Assembly: GCA_002713685.1 (NCBI GenBank)
Contig: PATX01000005.1
Location: 1 to 44,572, forward strand
Direction of reading: 5' to 3'
Length of the DNA stretch: 44,572 nt
Source: Opitutia bacterium
GTDB taxonomy: Bacteria; Verrucomicrobiota; Verrucomicrobiia; Opitutales; Seribacteraceae
Made by a program: the position numbers and the translations under genes
Part shown: positions 25,839-34,994 of the stretch, one piece after another
Layout: each line of letters begins with the position of its first letter
How positions within the stretch are numbered: position 1 is the stretch's first letter
The notes under the pieces: model-generated
Databases searched by the model: none
Seen by the model: only the letters and a program-made list of their open reading frames with translations
What the model was told of the DNA's origin: nothing

Positions 25839-26827
25839 CTTTCGTAAATAGGTAAATACCTGTAATTTAATGCCATGGATAGTAGGGCTGCTGAGGTTGC
25901 AAAAGTCGATCCGTAGTTGCTGTTCCATGATCCGTTTTCAGCCTGAGTTGCTTGAAGTTGTCTTACATTTGCAAGGTTCCATTTGTCCCAATCTTCTGGA
26001 GAAGCACGAAACATTGCCTGAGAAGTGTAGTAGAGACTGTAGAACTTGTGTCCTTGATCTCCGAAACGGGCATTTTCTCTTAAATATTCGACGGATATTT
26101 TAAATTCTTTTGAATCAGTATCTTTGTCCAAGGCCAAGATAAGACTGCCAATTGCAGTTCTTGGCAGGTTCGCACCTGAATTACCCGTATATCCAAATCC
26201 TCCCTTTTCATCTTGGCATTCGATAAGGAATTTTTTCGCTTTGGCTATCGCTTCATCAGGAACTTGCATACCTGCATTTTTCGAAGCAAAAAGGGCGACT
26301 AACTGTGCTCCGGTTATCGTTGTATCTGCATCTTTGCTTTCAGGACTGTAACGCCAAGCACCCTTTGGGTTTGTTTTTTGAGCTGAAACGATCAGGTTGG
26401 TCGCTTTTTTTAATGCGGGACCGATGTCTGAATGGTTAGTAACGCCATAATATTCGGCAAGTGCAAGGGTGGCAAAGCCGTGATTATACATGGAACTTCC
26501 GATATAGCCTGTATCCTTATTTTGTTGGCGTAAGATCTGATCAACTGCCTGTGATAATGATTTTGAGAATGGACCAAATTCGGGATCATCACCTCTCGAA
26601 AGAAATGCAAGGATAGCCAGCCCTAACACCCCCGGTTCAGAACCGTAGGAAGAGTCTGTCCATCTACCATCAACACCTTGTGAATTTTGTAAAAATAGAA
26701 GACCTTTTAGGTATGTTTGGTCTAAGGACCGGACAAAGTCATCGTTTTGTTGTTCAAAAATTTCCTGACCCTCGGAACTAAAGATAGGACTCAGCAATAA
26801 TAACAGGAATGATATCTTATTTTTCAA
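25835..26827 (-). CDS. Exported alpha/alpha-toroid protein (prenyltransferase/squalene-oxidase repeats)
   Basis: A 330-aa secreted protein with a signal peptide (about residues 1-20). The body is built of terpenoid-cyclase-type repeats, the QW-like pattern seen in QNSQGVDGRWTD, AQKTNPKGAWRYSP, CQDEKGGFGYTG and TQAENGSWNSNYG, ending in a toroid closing helix. None of the aspartate-rich catalytic motifs of squalene-hopene cyclases stands out. The start codon is TTG inside a TTGA overlap with the upstream stop, and the stop itself overlaps the next ATG, so it is coupled on both sides. Toroid proteins of this type recur beside MoxR/BatA clusters in this phylum; their role is unknown and may be structural or binding. 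Confidence 0.85.
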   Translation of the reverse strand: MKNKISFLLLLLSPIFSSEGQEIFEQQNDDFVRSLDQTYLKGLLFLQNSQGVDGRWTDSSYGSEPGVLGLAILAFLSRGDDPEFGPFSKSLSQAVDQILRQQNKDTGYIGSSMYNHGFATLALAEYYGVTNHSDIGPALKKATNLIVSAQKTNPKGAWRYSPESKDADTTITGAQLVALFASKNAGMQVPDEAIAKAKKFLIECQDEKGGFGYTGNSGANLPRTAIGSLILALDKDTDSKEFKISVEYLRENARFGDQGHKFYSLYYTSQAMFRASPEDWDKWNLANVRQLQATQAENGSWNSNYGSTFATSAALLSMALNYRYLPIYER

Positions 26828-29800
26828 TCTTCGATTGCCTTATAATATTTCTCCATCATTTCCTGAAATTCAGGAGCGATTGAGGGACTGCCACTACCGC
26901 TACTTTGACTGGAATTATCAATCATATTTGGAGTGGAAGAAGTTCCACTTAATGAGTCGATTGTTTTGTCAGTCTTGCCGCCTTGTGAAGAACCACCTCC
27001 AGTCTTGCCAGGAACGGGACTTTTTCCTTTGGCTTGCCCAGATTGTTCATTTCCCATTTGCATCATCAAAAGTTCCATTGCTTTTAAACCTTTATCATCC
27101 TTGCTCCCGTTCCCCTGACCTTGTCCTTCAGTCATAAGATTAATAATGTCACTGAGTATATCTTTCGACTCTTTTTGGGGAGATTGCGTTTGTTCATTAA
27201 AAATTTGTTTTGAAAGTTGTTCTGATGATTTAGCCATGGCCATATGGGCATCATCAAACAAAGGATTTAATGCCTCCTCTGCGATCGAGATTTGTGTATC
27301 GGTCAGATCAATCATAAGAGTGTTTTGTTGGTCATTTAAGGATGATGACCATGTCCTTTTATTTCCTCGAAACCCTTTTCGATCCAAAGTTTTTGTTTTG
27401 AAAAGAATATCAGACTGAACCTTTTTCATTTTCAGAAGGGCTAAAATGTCTGCTGTTCTGTCTTTGCCTTTTCCCTGTCCTCCGGGAGAATCGCCGCCTT
27501 GGGATTCTTGCTGAAGAAGTTTTGCCCATTTTTCAAAGGAACTTTCCCAGTAATTCAGATTCTCGAGGGCTTGAAACGAGGTATTATTCCGAATGTTTTG
27601 TGCTGCACCAGTGAGTCCTTTTTTAAGATTTGCTGCTTCCATCAGTCGACTGACTTTTCCATATTCCGCTTTTTGAGTTCTTTCATGGTATCGACTTATT
27701 TCGTTCTTAACTTCATCTGCATCCTCGCTTACTCGTTTTTGGGTTTTTTCCATTTCATAAAATGAGCTGAGATTCTTGTTATCAAGTTGAGATGGCATTT
27801 TGCCCACAGATGTAGGCATTATGGAGACTAACTTAATTGAAAGTTTTTTTTCAGTTTTTTCGAGCTTCGTAAGTCTTTGGGCAAGGGTTCTGGCTTCAAG
27901 TCTGTCGAGTTGTTCGGAAAACTTTGCCAAAACCCTTCTTAACTCTTCCAATGCTCTTTCCTGAGACTCGGCAGATTGCATCATCGATTGACTTGCATCT
28001 GATGCGTTCGATGAGGCGGCATCCTTAAGTTTGTTTTCAGACTCCCTCATGGAACCGGTAGATGTCTCTTTTATTTCATTTAAGGACGATGCAAATTCTT
28101 TAAGGGTTTCGGGCGTAAAGAATGGGTTCTTGGTGGCTTCATTTATTGTATCCGAACCATTCCGGGCAGCTGTATTTAGTCTTTTCGCTAAATTCTTTTG
28201 ATCATTTTTTAAGTTATTGATTTGAGCAGTTTCTTTTTGAGTGAGTTGTTGTTCTGCACTCTTCCTCGTTTTTTCCTCTGTCGATAGAGTTTCAAATTGA
28301 ATTCCCTCTTGATCTCTAGCAATTTCAGAAACTTCAGCTATTACACTATTCATTCGAGAACGAATCATTTCCGCGTGTTTTTCCGGACCAATTATTCGAT
28401 ACTGCAAAGGAGTAGATAGAGAAGGTTCCCGTCCCGGATAATCGTCTATAGCCGATGCGACAAAAGTTACTTCGTCTCCATCTTCAAAGGAAAAAAGACT
28501 GGGGTCGAATGGGAATGATAATTCAAAATTCTCTTTTCTTATTTCAGAAAATTTTTCTTGGATAATTTCTAGATCCTTAATTTTCCGCTGATCTCTAAAT
28601 ACGCTCAAAAGCAAAGAGCATTCCTTAAGTCCGAAATCATCCTTGTTGCGAAAACTGACTTTACGAGTTTCAAACAAAAGAATTGGAGAGATGTCGGTTG
28701 TCTGATCTAGGTTCACCGAGGGAGGTAAATCGTTTTGAGTTTTTATAGAAATACTTACTGGCACCCTCGGGGAAAAACCATAGGAATCAACTAAATGTAA
28801 TGAATAATTTTTATTCTCATTTATTTTAGGCAGATTGAATTCAAAGAAAGAGGACGCTAGGGCCATGCCAATATGAGACTTAGAATCTGATATCTGGATT
28901 TGACTTAATTTACGATTTGCTCTGCCGTTTATGATTATTTCAGAAGTTTCCGGCACTCTAATTTGATTATCAAGAGAATCTATTTCCTGAGGAATGATAG
29001 ATAAGTATTCGGGGAATTTAACTATTGAAGTTAAGCCTTCAAGCCTTGGACGGTTAACAGTTTTGACAGATAATTCTTTTTGATAATCGCCCACAATCAG
29101 CTCTGCGGAAAAATCCTTCTTTTGGGGTGGAATTTTAAATTCATAGATTCCTCCATTAAGCTTTGAAATCAAGTGAAAACTGGATCCGTTAGATTGAATG
29201 AGTTCAGCAAAATTTGGTTTCCTATGACTATCTGGAGATAAGGAAAACCTAATTGTATTGGTTTCATTTTTCAGAACTGCGTAGCTTTTCGTTTCGTGAT
29301 TTAGAATTTCAGTGAGGGTCGCTCTGTCAATTGAAGAAAAAGGAAATACCCACCTATTAAATGTATTTTGAGAGAGTTCGGGGTATGAAATACAAACCGA
29401 TAAAATAATCAGAAAAATCGCACATGCACTCGTACTTGGCCCCCTGACCTTTTTCCATGGAAAAACCTCGCTTACGTTTAGGGATGTAATTTCTTGAGCC
29501 ATTTTTTTCTGGGCTGCCTCAAAAATTTGCTTTGAAAAGGAGTGATTTGCTTTTTTCTTCTCCTCGGCAATCTCAATAATACCAAGTAATCTTTCACCCT
29601 TAGCTCGATATATATTTCTTACGCATTTTGCTAACCATGGGCGTTTTCTAGTGTAGAGAAAGACATGACAAATTAAGTTGAAAACTGTCCACAGTGCACA
29701 AAGAAGACCGCTAAAAGTAATGACTGAACGACAAATAACGGTGGTTGCCCATAGACGGTCTGAGATGACGAGTAGAATCCAAGATATACCAAGAAATGAA

Positions 29801-29940
29801 AATACCAGCATAATGAACCTTACTCCGATTCTAAAACGAACCGTCTTTGCTAAATTCTCAAAAAATTCGGTAATTGTAATATCCAATTTTACATCAGTCC
29901 TTCCTGAGTACTCTTTTGGATTATGCTTTTCGTTTTCCAT
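26824..29940 (-). CDS. Large DUF4175-like membrane protein with long coiled coil
   Basis: A 1038-aa protein, the biggest subunit encoded in the MoxR operon by length of membrane-anchored chain. Two hydrophobic segments near residues 43-63 and 70-97 and another near 172-190 anchor it, and the region from about 200 to 520 is rich in beta structure, resembling immunoglobulin-like repeats. Residues 535-790 are a long, strongly charged coiled coil (E, K, Q, R rich). The C-terminus is low-complexity, rich in G, S, Q and K, ending YYKAIED. The arrangement matches DUF4175-type proteins found in these clusters in Planctomycetota and Verrucomicrobiota. It starts 5 bp after the GATase-like gene. A scaffold role across the periplasm is inference. 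Confidence 0.75.
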   Translation of the reverse strand: MENEKHNPKEYSGRTDVKLDITITEFFENLAKTVRFRIGVRFIMLVFSFLGISWILLVISDRLWATTVICRSVITFSGLLCALWTVFNLICHVFLYTRKRPWLAKCVRNIYRAKGERLLGIIEIAEEKKKANHSFSKQIFEAAQKKMAQEITSLNVSEVFPWKKVRGPSTSACAIFLIILSVCISYPELSQNTFNRWVFPFSSIDRATLTEILNHETKSYAVLKNETNTIRFSLSPDSHRKPNFAELIQSNGSSFHLISKLNGGIYEFKIPPQKKDFSAELIVGDYQKELSVKTVNRPRLEGLTSIVKFPEYLSIIPQEIDSLDNQIRVPETSEIIINGRANRKLSQIQISDSKSHIGMALASSFFEFNLPKINENKNYSLHLVDSYGFSPRVPVSISIKTQNDLPPSVNLDQTTDISPILLFETRKVSFRNKDDFGLKECSLLLSVFRDQRKIKDLEIIQEKFSEIRKENFELSFPFDPSLFSFEDGDEVTFVASAIDDYPGREPSLSTPLQYRIIGPEKHAEMIRSRMNSVIAEVSEIARDQEGIQFETLSTEEKTRKSAEQQLTQKETAQINNLKNDQKNLAKRLNTAARNGSDTINEATKNPFFTPETLKEFASSLNEIKETSTGSMRESENKLKDAASSNASDASQSMMQSAESQERALEELRRVLAKFSEQLDRLEARTLAQRLTKLEKTEKKLSIKLVSIMPTSVGKMPSQLDNKNLSSFYEMEKTQKRVSEDADEVKNEISRYHERTQKAEYGKVSRLMEAANLKKGLTGAAQNIRNNTSFQALENLNYWESSFEKWAKLLQQESQGGDSPGGQGKGKDRTADILALLKMKKVQSDILFKTKTLDRKGFRGNKRTWSSSLNDQQNTLMIDLTDTQISIAEEALNPLFDDAHMAMAKSSEQLSKQIFNEQTQSPQKESKDILSDIINLMTEGQGQGNGSKDDKGLKAMELLMMQMGNEQSGQAKGKSPVPGKTGGGSSQGGKTDKTIDSLSGTSSTPNMIDNSSQSSGSGSPSIAPEFQEMMEKYYKAIED

Positions 29941-29945
29941 TTTAC

Positions 29946-32132
29946 TTAGACCATTCCAAAGAATTTTCTACCCGTCCAGTAAATAGCCAGTAGTAGAAAT
30001 AGAAAACCACCCCAATAAAGATTCGACCTTAAACTATGAATTCGAATGTTGGGTTTTGGTTCTGGTATGAGAGATAGAGCAGTGATCAATTTCTCCGCAT
30101 CTTGGTAATTTACTGAAAGACCTGCTGTTAGATTTGCCAATTGTTCAAGAGGCACTTGGTTTGTTGGCTTTCCCAATTTTTCAAGATTCGGTTCTTCAAC
30201 CTGTAGTTTTGTTTGAATATTTCGCTCTGCCGACTCACATATGACGTCAATCTCTAGCTTGCCTGCTGTTGTGGCTTCCAGCGATGACAGATAAACTCCT
30301 GGACATTCTGCGTCTGGACGAAAAGAAAGGTTTTCCAAGTTTCCATCCGCATGTCTTACTAGACCATTAACTTCACCCTCTTCCAGAGGAAACCCACTCC
30401 CGTCAAGTACGATGCATCGGAGGAATAATTTCTCTCCGACACGAGGTTTTTCCGGACTCGGAATTAATTTGATTCCATCTTTTTCAGCCAGGTATCTACC
30501 ATGAGCCATCCATCTTACTACCTGACTCCAAAAACGGTAATGGTATTTATCTTCGACTCCTCTGCGCCATCGCCATGCAGAGTCTGTGCCTAAGTAAAGA
30601 GATTTCCCCGCACCTTCCTGTCGAATAACCAAAATTGGCATTTTCCCCCATTCGGTGGCATAATTGGAATGAACTGCTAAAACTTCTGAACCAGGCTTTG
30701 TTTTGTTGACTGTTGCAGACCAATAAAAGCCGGGTAATTTTGTCCAAAACTCCCGGTCTTTTTCGCCTGTTCCGCGTAGTTTAGTCAGCCAATGTTCACG
30801 ACCTCTTTGGGTGAGGGTATAGGATGCGGGGTTTTGAGTTCCTAATCCGCGTGGGTTATCGGTGTCGTAAATTACGGGCAAAACTTCGCCTAATGAAGTT
30901 TCACTCAGGCTTTGCTGACGGCCTCTTCTGCCAGGCATAAATATAATTCCTGAAGCCTGGTATTTGATCAACTCTGTAAGTAGTTCACATTGCTTTTGAT
31001 TTAGTTCTCCATCACTACAGCCTACATCCCCGAGAAAGATTACATCAAATGGGGCTAGACTTGCCTCATCTTTTGGGAATTCCTGAATATAGTTTTCACC
31101 GATAGAAGGGCTCATGTCCGGATTGAACAAAATGCAGGACAAATCAACACCTGGATCCCGGTTTAAGGCATTTCTGAGAAAGCGATATTCCCATCTAGGA
31201 AAAGAGTCTACGATTAGTGCACGAATAGTTTTATTTTTAACGCGCGTCTTGATCTTTTTAATGTTATTATCCCTGTAGGCCTCTCCGTCTACATCTCCGA
31301 GTATGATTTCAAATTCAATTTCACCTTCATTAACTGGAAGCCATGAAAGGTTTCCTGATATACTCTCTTCGCCAATAAAACTTATTGATTCCTCCACTAC
31401 TTTTTGCCCATTCGCAAGCAGAGTCAAAGTTGTCGATTGTGCGGAGTCAAAGCGATTACTTGCTTGCCAATTTATCTTTACTCTTTCCTCTTGGAGTACA
31501 AAAGAAGGAGCAAATACTTCATCAAGACTCAGGTCAGGAAGTGAAGAGTCCGAGCCGGTGATAATGCTGTAAACGGGAATAGATAGTGCACGAGTTGTTC
31601 CTACAAGTGAGAGGACTGGAGAACCTGTATTTGCGTCACCATCTGTGAGGAGAAGAATTGCTTTCAGCGAGTAGGTTTGGTCGATTGTATTTCGAATGGC
31701 AGAAGAAATATCAGTTGCATTCGCTCCAGAATATGAGCTGAAGTTTTTCACTAGAACAGTCGCATTATCTTCTAAATTTTTAATCCATGCTCCCTTGAGG
31801 AATTGTCGCGTCCATGTGGATCTTTTGATGGGGTCACCTTCATTAGCAATTACATCTTTTGTCTCCATGCTTTCAGAGACATCTTGAAGGCAAACAATTT
31901 GCGACTTTTGTTCCTGATCTAATTTTTCTACACGCTCTGGATTAAACAGAGTGATAATTATTAGGAGAATAATTAAAAATCGAAAGCTTTCCCATAAAGC
32001 AATTTTATGGTTTTTTTTCATTCGCAGCCATGTTCGGATTCCCAAGAATGCAGCAACGAGAATGCACAGGATAGCGAATATCCAGACCTTGGTATCTCCC
32101 TCTATTCGCCAAGAATCAAATGCAATATTCAT
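29946..32132 (-). CDS. VWA/GATase-like membrane protein
   Basis: A 728-aa protein with two N-terminal membrane segments (about 16-36 and 50-63), a VWA domain from about residue 78 with an intact MIDAS (D84-x-S86-x-S88) and ILLLTDGDANTGSP downstream, then a region with a class I glutamine-amidotransferase-like fold (RALIVDSFPRWEYRFLRNAL, FDVIFLGDVGCSDGELN, IIFMPGRRGRQQS). A C-terminal membrane segment closes the protein. The GATase catalytic cysteine-histidine arrangement is not evident, so this is a fold call only. The ATGA overlap with BatA/VWA at 32129-32132 indicates translational coupling. Cluster neighbours suggest a membrane complex activated by the MoxR ATPase. Confidence 0.85.
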   Translation of the reverse strand: MNIAFDSWRIEGDTKVWIFAILCILVAAFLGIRTWLRMKKNHKIALWESFRFLIILLIIITLFNPERVEKLDQEQKSQIVCLQDVSESMETKDVIANEGDPIKRSTWTRQFLKGAWIKNLEDNATVLVKNFSSYSGANATDISSAIRNTIDQTYSLKAILLLTDGDANTGSPVLSLVGTTRALSIPVYSIITGSDSSLPDLSLDEVFAPSFVLQEERVKINWQASNRFDSAQSTTLTLLANGQKVVEESISFIGEESISGNLSWLPVNEGEIEFEIILGDVDGEAYRDNNIKKIKTRVKNKTIRALIVDSFPRWEYRFLRNALNRDPGVDLSCILFNPDMSPSIGENYIQEFPKDEASLAPFDVIFLGDVGCSDGELNQKQCELLTELIKYQASGIIFMPGRRGRQQSLSETSLGEVLPVIYDTDNPRGLGTQNPASYTLTQRGREHWLTKLRGTGEKDREFWTKLPGFYWSATVNKTKPGSEVLAVHSNYATEWGKMPILVIRQEGAGKSLYLGTDSAWRWRRGVEDKYHYRFWSQVVRWMAHGRYLAEKDGIKLIPSPEKPRVGEKLFLRCIVLDGSGFPLEEGEVNGLVRHADGNLENLSFRPDAECPGVYLSSLEATTAGKLEIDVICESAERNIQTKLQVEEPNLEKLGKPTNQVPLEQLANLTAGLSVNYQDAEKLITALSLIPEPKPNIRIHSLRSNLYWGGFLFLLLAIYWTGRKFFGMV

Positions 32133-34084
32133 AGCCTCTGGGGACTAAATGAGATGTTTGTAACAGGTAACCCAAGCAAACTTTCCGCAAGGAGAAATAA
32201 GAGCATTACGATCAAGAATAAATTCCAAATTTCTGCTCTTTCAAACGAAAGACGGGTAGCATTGGCATCATTCCACAAAATATGACTGGATGACATAGTT
32301 TCCTGCAATTGCTTTCGATCGAAAATCTCATTTACAGATTCGGTTGCCTTTCGATTAAAAGCCAAAAATTTGCCTAAATCTTTATAAATGCCGGCTTTAA
32401 GTGAGGGTTTTTGGCTTGGGTTTCCAGTTACTGGAACCAAACCATTATAATCTAAGGATGCAGTGTCTCCACATTCTGAAAACTTGAGAGCGGGATCCTC
32501 GGACGATTCATTAAATATTCGAATAAGAACGGGAACTAATACAAAGCCCTCTTCAAGATTGGACCAGTCTTTGTTTGGGAGTGTGGAGAAAGAATAAATG
32601 ACCCCTTTGCCAATGGTTTTTCTTTTAAAAAAACTCGATCCATCTTTATAGAAGGCAAGAGTTTCTCCTTCAGTGGGAATATTTCTTTTAAGAATTTTCA
32701 GATAAGGTAATGCTAACTCCCTGCCGTTTGCTGTATTTGCAAAGATTCCTTGATTACGATTCCACTCACTGATTTCAAAAAAATTATTATCTGAGACTGC
32801 TTCAGTTGCTCTCCATTTTTGGAAAATATCAGACTTGTCTTTGTTTTCAAAATCCGGAAATTGGACAATCCTGCCTCCTTCTTTAACAAATTTTAGGATT
32901 TGTTTCTCTTCTTCAGGTGAGGAGGAACCTTGAAGAATCAATAAGTCGTTCTCGTTTAGCGTTTTATTTTCCGGTAAAAAATCTTTGTTTAGGTAAAGAC
33001 TTTGCTGATTAAGTTTACAAACAGCAGTGATAAATTTTCTCGTTTGCTCATCCTTACACTGGACTCCTACCTTGAGCATTGCCTGATTTCCATAAGTGAA
33101 AAAATATTCGTTATCATGGGAAAAAGAATCTTCAGGCAGGGCGATTTTTATCCATCCCGTGGCGGGTTGATCTGATAATGGGATCGCTGGAGTCCAAGTT
33201 GTGGAAGGGTAGGAGAAAGGACATTTTATCGTAGATAAATCTCCATTGATATTGATTTTAACGGCAAGAGATTGAGTGTCTTTTTGATTGGTTCTAATTA
33301 AAAGAGTTGGATGGAAAAAGTCTTTTTCCTCACGGTACGATTTACAGACCAGACTGAAGTTATTAACTTCAGATGGCTGTAATTTCAAAAAATGTAATTT
33401 CCACAACCCTCCCTTTTTATCAATTCTATCATTAATATTTTTCAATAACTCATCGTTTTCTTTTGTCTTCCAATTGGATTTTTGGTCATCCGAAATTACG
33501 AGAATTTGTGCATGTCCGATGTCTGTATTTTCCAACCAATTTAATCCTTGGTTTATGGTGTAAGGTAGATTTCCACCGCAATCAGTCGGACCAAAAAAAT
33601 CGTTCATTTCCTTTGAGGAAATTGTTTCAATTTTATCAACTATGATTGTTTCGGAAAAAACGGTTTCGATAATGACAAGCTTGCTGTCTGGCCATGCTTC
33701 AGAAAACCGTTCAAACTCATCTATTCCTCTTTGACGCATAGTTTTAGAAGAATTCATGAGGTTTTTTTGCATACTGGAAGATCTATCCATTACGAGCATC
33801 ACAACCTCCGGGTTTTGACTGGCAAAATTAATTAGTGAAGAGTCCTCAGACGCTATGGGTCGGCTCATTAGAAAGGCAAGTGAGCAGATTGCAAGTGCAC
33901 GGGAAATAAGGGTAAGCCATCTGCGAATCTTTGACATTCGGGAAGAGTTTTCCCTAGCCTTCAAAAGAAATCTCATGGCTGCCCATGACTCACGACGATG
34001 ACGCATTAGATTAAGTAGATGGATAAGAATTGGGACGGCGGCTAAGGCGATTCCAAATAGTGCGATAGGTTGTAAAAAACTCAT
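32129..34084 (-). CDS. BatA/VWA membrane protein
   Basis: A 651-aa protein opening with the BatA N-terminal membrane domain (MSFLQPIALFGIALAAVPIL, then a basic loop with HLLNLMRHRRESW and RRWLTLISRALAICSLAFLM). A VWA-type domain follows with MIDAS D100-x-S102-x-S104 (VMDRSSSMQK) and the strand ILVISDDQKSNW. The middle region (about 230-400) is beta-rich and the later part includes a Rossmann-like stretch (LLILQGSSSPEEEKQILKFV). A membrane segment lies near the C-terminus (FLIVMLLFLLAESLLG). Both ends overlap neighbours by ATGA, so the gene is coupled to DUF58 upstream and to the VWA/GATase gene downstream. Confidence 0.88.
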   Translation of the reverse strand: MSFLQPIALFGIALAAVPILIHLLNLMRHRRESWAAMRFLLKARENSSRMSKIRRWLTLISRALAICSLAFLMSRPIASEDSSLINFASQNPEVVMLVMDRSSSMQKNLMNSSKTMRQRGIDEFERFSEAWPDSKLVIIETVFSETIIVDKIETISSKEMNDFFGPTDCGGNLPYTINQGLNWLENTDIGHAQILVISDDQKSNWKTKENDELLKNINDRIDKKGGLWKLHFLKLQPSEVNNFSLVCKSYREEKDFFHPTLLIRTNQKDTQSLAVKININGDLSTIKCPFSYPSTTWTPAIPLSDQPATGWIKIALPEDSFSHDNEYFFTYGNQAMLKVGVQCKDEQTRKFITAVCKLNQQSLYLNKDFLPENKTLNENDLLILQGSSSPEEEKQILKFVKEGGRIVQFPDFENKDKSDIFQKWRATEAVSDNNFFEISEWNRNQGIFANTANGRELALPYLKILKRNIPTEGETLAFYKDGSSFFKRKTIGKGVIYSFSTLPNKDWSNLEEGFVLVPVLIRIFNESSEDPALKFSECGDTASLDYNGLVPVTGNPSQKPSLKAGIYKDLGKFLAFNRKATESVNEIFDRKQLQETMSSSHILWNDANATRLSFERAEIWNLFLIVMLLFLLAESLLGLPVTNISFSPQRL

Positions 34085-34989
34085 CGGTTTGAAGATAGAG
34101 TTCTTTCGAATGAAAAATCTTTTAGTGCTTCATCGATTGATGAATCTGTGACGGTTTCGAAATGAGAGCTTTGAGTTTCAGCACATATTTTTTTGATTTC
34201 TTCAAGATGAATTCGCATTTGTTTTAAATATTCATCCCTGATTATGCTCGGTTCCGTTAGGAGCGATGGACCGCCCTCTAGGTCTATGAATCGAGTAGGG
34301 CGATCAAAAAGAAATTCCACTTCCTGTCGGTCCATAATATGAAAAAGTATGACCTCATGTTTACGATCGCGCATGTGATGGACAAAATCTGCAATGGATT
34401 TTGGATCATCGAGAAAGTCTGAATAAACAATAAGCTGAGCTCTACTTTTAATAGACTCTGCAAGTTGATGAAGTTGATCAGTCACTTGATCTTCCCCTTT
34501 CGCTTTGGCATCATCAAGGGTATGCAATATGGCCTGTAGCTGTGATGGACTTCGCCGTGCGGGAATATCTTCGGTGACACTGGGTCGCAGAAGTGATAGG
34601 CCAACTGCGTCGCCTTGATTTAAATAAGCATAGCTCAGAGTACCTATCAATTTCTTAGCATATTCAAGTTTTGACTTCGGCTTGCCAAACTTCATGGAAG
34701 CGCTGCAATCCAAAAGATGGTAACTTCTTAAATTGGTTTCTGCCTCAAATTCTTTTAGGAAATATCTGTCTGTTCGGGCAAGGACACGCCAATCCATTCT
34801 TTTGGGATCTTCTCCAGGAGTGTATTCTCTATATTCAGCAAACTCTACACTGGAGCCCTTGTGATTACTCTTATGGTGACCGCTTACATTTCCCTCCATC
34901 GGAAACTCGCTGAGCAAGGGGTTGCCCCCAAACCTGGCAATTGCCCGATCGTCAATATATTTAAAAATATTGCTCTCCTTACGAGGCAT
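34081..34989 (-). CDS. DUF58 protein with VWA-like fold
   Basis: A 302-aa soluble protein of the DUF58 family. The signature EYTPGEDPKRMDWRVLAR (residues 55-72) and FLKEFEAETN (77-86) are present. A MIDAS-like motif D94-x-S96-x-S98 (LLDCSASMKFG) sits in the VWA-like core, and QLIVYSDFLDD forms a second core strand. DUF58 proteins occur as obligate companions of MoxR ATPases. Spacing is 5 bp from moxR and the stop overlaps the BatA start. Together the two genes probably form the cytoplasmic part of the system. Confidence 0.92.
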   Translation of the reverse strand: MPRKESNIFKYIDDRAIARFGGNPLLSEFPMEGNVSGHHKSNHKGSSVEFAEYREYTPGEDPKRMDWRVLARTDRYFLKEFEAETNLRSYHLLDCSASMKFGKPKSKLEYAKKLIGTLSYAYLNQGDAVGLSLLRPSVTEDIPARRSPSQLQAILHTLDDAKAKGEDQVTDQLHQLAESIKSRAQLIVYSDFLDDPKSIADFVHHMRDRKHEVILFHIMDRQEVEFLFDRPTRFIDLEGGPSLLTEPSIIRDEYLKQMRIHLEEIKKICAETQSSHFETVTDSSIDEALKDFSFERTLSSNR

Positions 34990-34994
34990 CCGTT